From Actinomyces viscosus (GTDB taxonomy: Bacteria; Actinomycetota; Actinomycetes; Actinomycetales; Actinomycetaceae): DNA of 64,000 nucleotides. Below, one piece after another: positions 60,281 to 64,000 of the stretch; within the stretch, counting starts at the first letter, position 1, and each line of letters begins with the position of its first letter. Location: positions 2,728,001 to 2,792,000 of the forward strand of contig NZ_LR134477.1 in the NCBI RefSeq assembly GCF_900637975.1, in the 5' to 3' direction. The notes beneath the pieces were generated by a model. That model did not search any database. It had not been told where the DNA came from and saw nothing but the letters and a program-made list of their open reading frames with translations. Position numbers and translations under genes: made by a program.

Positions 60281-60526
60281 ATATTTATTGTTGGTGGAGG
60301 TAACGAAGAAATCAAGGTGGCGGAAACCTCAAAGAATGGGGTGAGGGAAGGGGTGAGTGTCAGGTGTCACGAGCTCCTGCCCCAGTGCGCTCTCATCCGT
60401 CACCAGGGGCGTGAGCGCTGGGTTCTCCGCACGCCCGGCATGCCAGCCGCCCTGGCGGATCCGCTGGGGGAGTGTCGGTGTCAGGTCGGTGAAGTGGGTT
60501 GACTCCACGAGGCTCTTCCACTCCAT

Positions 60527-60556
60527 CTCCGCGCAATTCGTCTCCGCGCAATTCGT
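60527..60556. repeat. 15-bp tandem duplication inside the YcaO 3' part
   Basis: CTCCGCGCAATTCGT occurs twice in direct succession. On the coding strand it adds one in-frame five-residue repeat (NCAET NCAE), so it does not disturb the reconstructed frame. Confidence 0.9.
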
Positions 60557-60659
60557 CGTTGTAAAGGACACAGCCTGTTCTGCTGTACTGATCTTTGTCA
60601 GCCAGGTCCGAAAGGCGGTGACGTTTCCCGGGGCTCCCCACCAGGTTGCGCGGTCCGTG

Positions 60660-61532
60660 AAGGTTATTCAGGGGTTGGTGTAGGCGTAGAGGGCTAGGGT
60701 GGCTGTGATAGTTTCTTTGAAGGTGTGCAGGGGGCGCCTGTAGTCGTGGGCCAGGATCTTCCAGGATTTGATGTGCGCGATGGTTCTCTCCACGACATAC
60801 CGGATTTCATTTAGGGATTTGTTGGCCTGCTTCTGGGCCTTGGTGAGCTCACTGTTGGGAGGTTTCTTGTAGGGGGTGAGAACCCCGGTTCCGATGTAGC
60901 CTTTATCGGCGATGCAGCAGGAGGGGTCGATCTCCTCCAAGAGACCGGAGGTGGTGATGGCCTTGGTGTCGTGGGTGGCCCCCGGTAGCGGGTCTGAGGC
61001 CCACCGCAGGCGCCCGGCGGGGCTGACCAGTACTTGCAGGCTCAGGCCGGTGCGCTTGTGCTTGCCCGACCACAGGTCCGTCCGATCCTTCCAGCTCCAG
61101 CACGGCAGGAGCGTACCGTCGATGATGTGCACGCCCCCATGGGGGACCTCCTCGACGGTCGCCAGCACAGGCCCCAAGACCCTGGCGATGATCCGGGTGA
61201 CCACCGAGATCGCCCGCGAGATCGTCGGCTGTGACACCCCCATGATCTCGGCGATCGCCTCCTGGGAGGTGTTGGTGCGCAAATACATCAACGTCGCCCG
61301 CACCGCGGCCAGTGGGCCAAGAATTCTTGGCGCCAAGGAGATCTCAGTATCACCCAGCACCATTTCCACCAGGCAGCTCAACTGCGTTCTGTCCAGGCCT
61401 GTGATACCCTTACCCATGACGGCTCGTTCCTGAGAGGTTTCATGTAGCAATCTGATTCTCTCAGACCAACGAGCCGTCACCCATTCAACACACCGAACCC
61501 CTAAACCCCCATACACGCCCCTGAATAACCTT
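60660..61532 (-). mobile_element. IS5-type insertion sequence
   Basis: This element of about 873 bp is bounded by perfect 15-base inverted repeats AAGGTTATTCAGGGG. It is flanked by CCGTG on both sides, which may be a five-base target duplication. A 16-base terminal repeat with a three-base CGT duplication is an equally consistent reading. It holds one transposase gene that fills most of its length. Insertion is into the YcaO gene in the same orientation. Intact ends and an open transposase frame suggest a recent event. Confidence 0.88.
60668..61417 (-). CDS. IS5-family transposase (DDE_Tnp_4 type)
   Basis: This is a 249-residue transposase. An N-terminal helix-turn-helix (TSQEAIAEIMGVSQPTISRA) is followed by a DDE domain with the first Asp in HIIDGTLLPCW, the second in IADKGYIGTG and the Glu in VVERTIAHIKSWKIL. 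The stop codon lies within the left terminal repeat. ATG at 61417 is chosen. The longer frame upstream crosses the element end and is rejected. No frameshift is needed to express it. Confidence 0.92.
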   Translation of the reverse strand: MGKGITGLDRTQLSCLVEMVLGDTEISLAPRILGPLAAVRATLMYLRTNTSQEAIAEIMGVSQPTISRAISVVTRIIARVLGPVLATVEEVPHGGVHIIDGTLLPCWSWKDRTDLWSGKHKRTGLSLQVLVSPAGRLRWASDPLPGATHDTKAITTSGLLEEIDPSCCIADKGYIGTGVLTPYKKPPNSELTKAQKQANKSLNEIRYVVERTIAHIKSWKILAHDYRRPLHTFKETITATLALYAYTNP

Positions 61533-62224
61533 CCGTGTCGCTGCGCAGGTGCTCGGGCCGGTCGGGACGACCAAGGGCCTCTCGCATGATCGTGAAAAGA
61601 TCCAGGATCTGACATGCCTCCCGTGCAGCTGTGGCGATCGCCCCGTCCAGGGCTGAGTCGCACCCCAAGCCGCAGGCGACGATCTGCTCAGACGGCTCGA
61701 TGATCGCGCACATGATGACGCTCAGCTCCCGGCAGCGCGACGGCATCTCCAGCGCCACGAGCTCGGCTCCCCGGTCACGCAGCGGTGCGATCACCGATTG
61801 CAGCGGGCCCAGTGCTGATCGGGCCTGGGCGAGGGGAAGGCGCCGTACTCCCTGGCACAGGTACCAGCCGCGCATCGCTGCATCGCGCTCGATCAGCTCC
61901 CGCAGACCGCGGGTGCGGCAGAACTCGACGCTCGGTCCGGCCGCGGCTCCGGAGGGTCCCGCATCAGGGAAGAGCAGTGGCGGGCCGAGACGGTCCTGGG
62001 CCGCGACCGCCCAGCGCTCCACGACCTCGCCCGCAGCTCGCAGCAGAGTCTCGTCGCGGCGCTGCCCGCAGGCGCCGACGGCGTGCATGGTGAAGGGCCC
62101 CTCCTCCTGGCCGTCACCGGTGAGGAGTGCTCCAACGGACCACAGCAGACGCCTCCCGGCTCGCGGGGGCGTGACATGAAGGGTGCGGACGATTCCTGAG
62201 CCCGGCTCCAGGACGCAACGGATA

Positions 62225-63361
62225 TCAGGCACAGGAGCCCTCGGAGGTGCAGAGCCCGAGCAGGGTCTCGAGCTGGCCGGTGGTGAAACGCCGCATCATG
62301 GGCAGTCGCCCGCCCCAGCGGCGTTCGATCCGACGGATGACTCGCTGCGTGCCTCCGCCGGGCAGCGGAATCGAGGTCGGCAGGCCCCACCGGCTGACGA
62401 CCTCGGTGGGCTCTGTGGAGCCGAGCGGCCACAGCTCGGCCAGCACCTCCGACCTCCCCCATTCGCTGCGGCCGTTCAGCACGAGGTGGGCCCAGGGCCC
62501 CATGAGGGCGCTGAGAGCCTCGTTCTTGCGCACTCCTGCGACCATGGACAGCTCGGTGGCGATGAACCATACGGGTGAGGGGGCGCTGCCCCGGCCCTTG
62601 AGGCTCAGCCCCCGGTGCGTCATGGTCGAGGCGAAGGCGATGCGGTGGAGCAGGTCGGGGTCCGCGCCGTCGGTGAGAGCATCGAGCCCCTCTCGAAGCC
62701 GGGAGACGAGCATGCGGGCCTCCCACTCCGAGGCGGCAAGGCTCGAGGGGGTGCACACGGTGCTCACCAGCGCCCGGCTGAGTGCCTCCAGGGCGCCCTC
62801 CCTGGCCAGGGTCAGAGGCAGCGTGGTCAGGAGGTCGGGGTCGAGCCATGCGCGATCGGCCTCGAGCGCCGCCCCGACGACCAGGCTGCGGGCCCGTTCC
62901 CCGTCGAACCCGACGAGCCGATGATCGAAGCAGGCCCCGCTGCTCGACTCCGAGCCGGTGCCCAGCGTGGTCGGGACCAGGGTGAGGCGGCGCCGTCGGC
63001 CGATCCCGGCCAGCGGAATGAGCCCGCACCGGTCGGCGGCCTGCTCCAGGTGGTCGACCATCGCCGGACGTTCCGCCGTGAGGGCGGCGAGCTTGGCCAG
63101 ATCCATGGTGGCGCCGCCACCGATCGCGATCACCTCACGCGGATCGGTCCGCTCGATGGCCTGCGCGACCTCCCTGACTCCTCCGAGCCCGGTGGCGCCG
63201 TCGACCGGGATGACCGGAAGACGGGAGGGCAGCCCGGGAAGAGCATGGTCCACCACCGCTGCGTCGATGATCGCCAGCTCAGTGCGCGGGGACAGCGTGC
63301 GCGACCAGGAACCGGTGCCGAGCTCGGGTCCGGTTGGCAGCAGCAGGGACGATGTCTTCAT
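62225..63361 (-). CDS. Iron-alcohol-dehydrogenase-like enzyme of a RiPP-type cluster
   Basis: This is a 378-residue protein of the iron-containing alcohol dehydrogenase/dehydroquinate synthase fold. The NAD-binding motif is IAIGGGATMDLAKLAAL, followed by LVPTTLGTGSES. The usual metal ligands (Asp and three His in DAxxHxxE and HxxxH regions) are not evident: the matching stretches read EALSRALVS and PSPVWFIATELS. In daptide biosynthesis an enzyme of this family oxidatively decarboxylates a C-terminal Thr. The gene overlaps the aminotransferase stop by four bases and the YcaO start by eight, so all three act together. Confidence 0.8.
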   Translation of the reverse strand: MKTSSLLLPTGPELGTGSWSRTLSPRTELAIIDAAVVDHALPGLPSRLPVIPVDGATGLGGVREVAQAIERTDPREVIAIGGGATMDLAKLAALTAERPAMVDHLEQAADRCGLIPLAGIGRRRRLTLVPTTLGTGSESSSGACFDHRLVGFDGERARSLVVGAALEADRAWLDPDLLTTLPLTLAREGALEALSRALVSTVCTPSSLAASEWEARMLVSRLREGLDALTDGADPDLLHRIAFASTMTHRGLSLKGRGSAPSPVWFIATELSMVAGVRKNEALSALMGPWAHLVLNGRSEWGRSEVLAELWPLGSTEPTEVVSRWGLPTSIPLPGGGTQRVIRRIERRWGGRLPMMRRFTTGQLETLLGLCTSEGSCA

Positions 63362-64000
63362 GCGGCGACCGTTCCCCGACCCGCGAGGACCGATGAGACG
63401 GCGTCCTGAACCCGGTCCACGAGACGGTCCAGGTCGCGCGCATCGTAGACGAGGGCGGGCACCAGCTGGAAGCTGCTCGGGCCAGGCTGAACAATGGCGC
63501 CGTTGCGGCGGCACCGATCGATGATGCGGGTGATGGTCTGGCCGTCGGCATCGGGAAGCTGAACCGAGCGGAAGCAGCCCAGCCCCGTGGTGCTGGATCC
63601 GGGGATCCGCTCGGCCAGGGCGTCAAGACGCTCATCGAGCTGCCGGGCGACGGCGCGTCCACGGGACAGGACGTGCTCGTTCTCAAAGGCCTCAAGGGTG
63701 GCCAGGATGGCGGCGCAGGACGCCGGGCTGCCCGCCTGCGTCTCACCGTGCATGAACGGGGAGTCCGCCGAGTCCAGCGCCTCGGTCACCCGCGTTGCCA
63801 GAAGGATCGCGGAGGCGGCCTGGGTGCCGTTGGTCAGTCCCTTGGAGGTGACGAGGATGTCGGGGCTCTCCGCCCAGGTCTCACTGGCGAACATCGGTCC
63901 TGTGCGGCCGAATCCGGTGGCGACCTCGTCGGCCACCAGGAGATAGCCGTGCCGGCGGCGACCCTCCAGGACCGTGGAGAGGAACTCGGAGCCCACGACG
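63358..64000 (-). CDS. Class III aminotransferase, 5' end outside the window
   Basis: At least 213 C-terminal residues of a PLP-dependent class III (ornithine/acetylornithine-type) transaminase are present. The motif LVADEVATGFGRTG gives the PLP-stacking Asp, and LVTSKGLTNG has the Schiff-base Lys, followed by HGETQAGSPASCAAILATL. The frame remains open to the window edge. In daptide clusters such an enzyme aminates the ketone left by decarboxylation. Coupled by overlap to the dehydrogenase-like gene, it is the first visible gene of the operon. Confidence 0.88.
   Translation of the reverse strand, partial: VVGSEFLSTVLEGRRRHGYLLVADEVATGFGRTGPMFASETWAESPDILVTSKGLTNGTQAASAILLATRVTEALDSADSPFMHGETQAGSPASCAAILATLEAFENEHVLSRGRAVARQLDERLDALAERIPGSSTTGLGCFRSVQLPDADGQTITRIIDRCRRNGAIVQPGPSSFQLVPALVYDARDLDRLVDRVQDAVSSVLAGRGTVAA

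Larger units (their letters stand above)
60329..62232 (-). pseudogene. YcaO-family enzyme gene split by an IS element
   Basis: The N-terminal part (62232 to 61533) has the YcaO motifs LLRAAGEVVERW, RGLRELIERDAAMRGWYL and DGAIATAAREACQ. It is interrupted by the IS after codon context RSDT. The C-terminal part (60654 to 60329) continues with DRATWW and ends in HPFPHPIL, like the proline-rich YcaO tail. Removing the IS and one CCGTG repeat leaves 1026 bases, an uninterrupted 341-codon frame. YcaO enzymes activate peptide amides with ATP to form azolines, thioamides or amidines. As it stands the product is truncated at about residue 233 plus ten IS-coded residues. GTG at 62232 overlaps the upstream gene. 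Confidence 0.85.

Noticed and set aside
60572..60659. Independent small gene starting at the GTG near 60571
   Set aside because: The frame stays open to the IS boundary and joins the YcaO N-terminal part in phase, so it is the split 3' end of that gene.

Overview
The window is very GC-rich, genes are packed on both strands with many ATGA/GTGA stop-start overlaps, and the gene content is that of a high-GC Gram-positive bacterium. The block fhaA-fhaB-pstP-rodA-pbpA-pknA-pknB, with a tRNA-Leu beside fhaA, is the actinobacterial growth and division signalling cluster normally found near the replication origin. Together with the other genes this suggests a member of the Actinomycetaceae, most likely an oral-type Actinomyces. 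The genus is inferred from memory of family content, not from a search.

Layout. 0-2.1 kb: serine synthesis (end of serC, then serA). 2.1-4.5 kb: a Fic protein bracketed by copies of a dispersed palindromic repeat, and an exported DUF4352 protein. 4.7-7.4 kb: a sensor kinase and LuxR-type response regulator pair. 7.5-16.5 kb: the Ser/Thr kinase, phosphatase and cell-wall operon, read leftward from fhaA. 16.7-26.4 kb: tRNA-Leu, VanZ-like protein, carbon-starvation transporter pair, nitroreductase with its TetR regulator and a perfect operator, a tandem pair of undescribed microprotein genes, an AspT/YidE-type transporter, a CMD/AhpD-like protein with a MerR regulator, and a thiamine-binding-type protein.

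26.5-36.8 kb is the most mosaic part: an NmrA-like reductase with HxlR regulator, an AAA ATPase plus DUF4276 pair that looks like a defence module, mtnN, an AbiEi/DUF559-like gene between two copies of a 120-bp inverted-repeat element, a TetR-regulated MMPL exporter and a membrane AlbA_2 protein bracketed by the palindromic repeats. 36.9-39.7 kb carries luxS and an AI-2E-family exporter, so AI-2 synthesis (mtnN, luxS) and a possible AI-2 exporter lie within 10 kb. 39.7-44.8 kb is an iron-siderophore uptake operon with an iron-box-like sequence upstream. 44.9-57.2 kb holds glucokinase, a DsbA-like protein, paired crcB genes, a DUF2079 membrane protein, an amino-acid permease with an inositol-phosphatase-like gene, an MFS exporter, a secreted TAP-type hydrolase and a secreted GDSL hydrolase.

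57.3-64 kb looks like the downstream end of a RiPP-type biosynthetic operon read leftward: class III aminotransferase (cut by the window edge), iron-alcohol-dehydrogenase-like enzyme, YcaO enzyme, histidine kinase, response regulator, a 49-residue peptide gene and a degenerate methyltransferase-like gene. The YcaO gene is split by an IS5-type element. Removing the element and one copy of the short target repeat restores exactly one open frame of 341 residues ending in a YcaO-like proline-rich tail. The aminotransferase plus dehydrogenase pairing recalls the daptide class, but the YcaO component and the missing precursor make it a variant worth examining.
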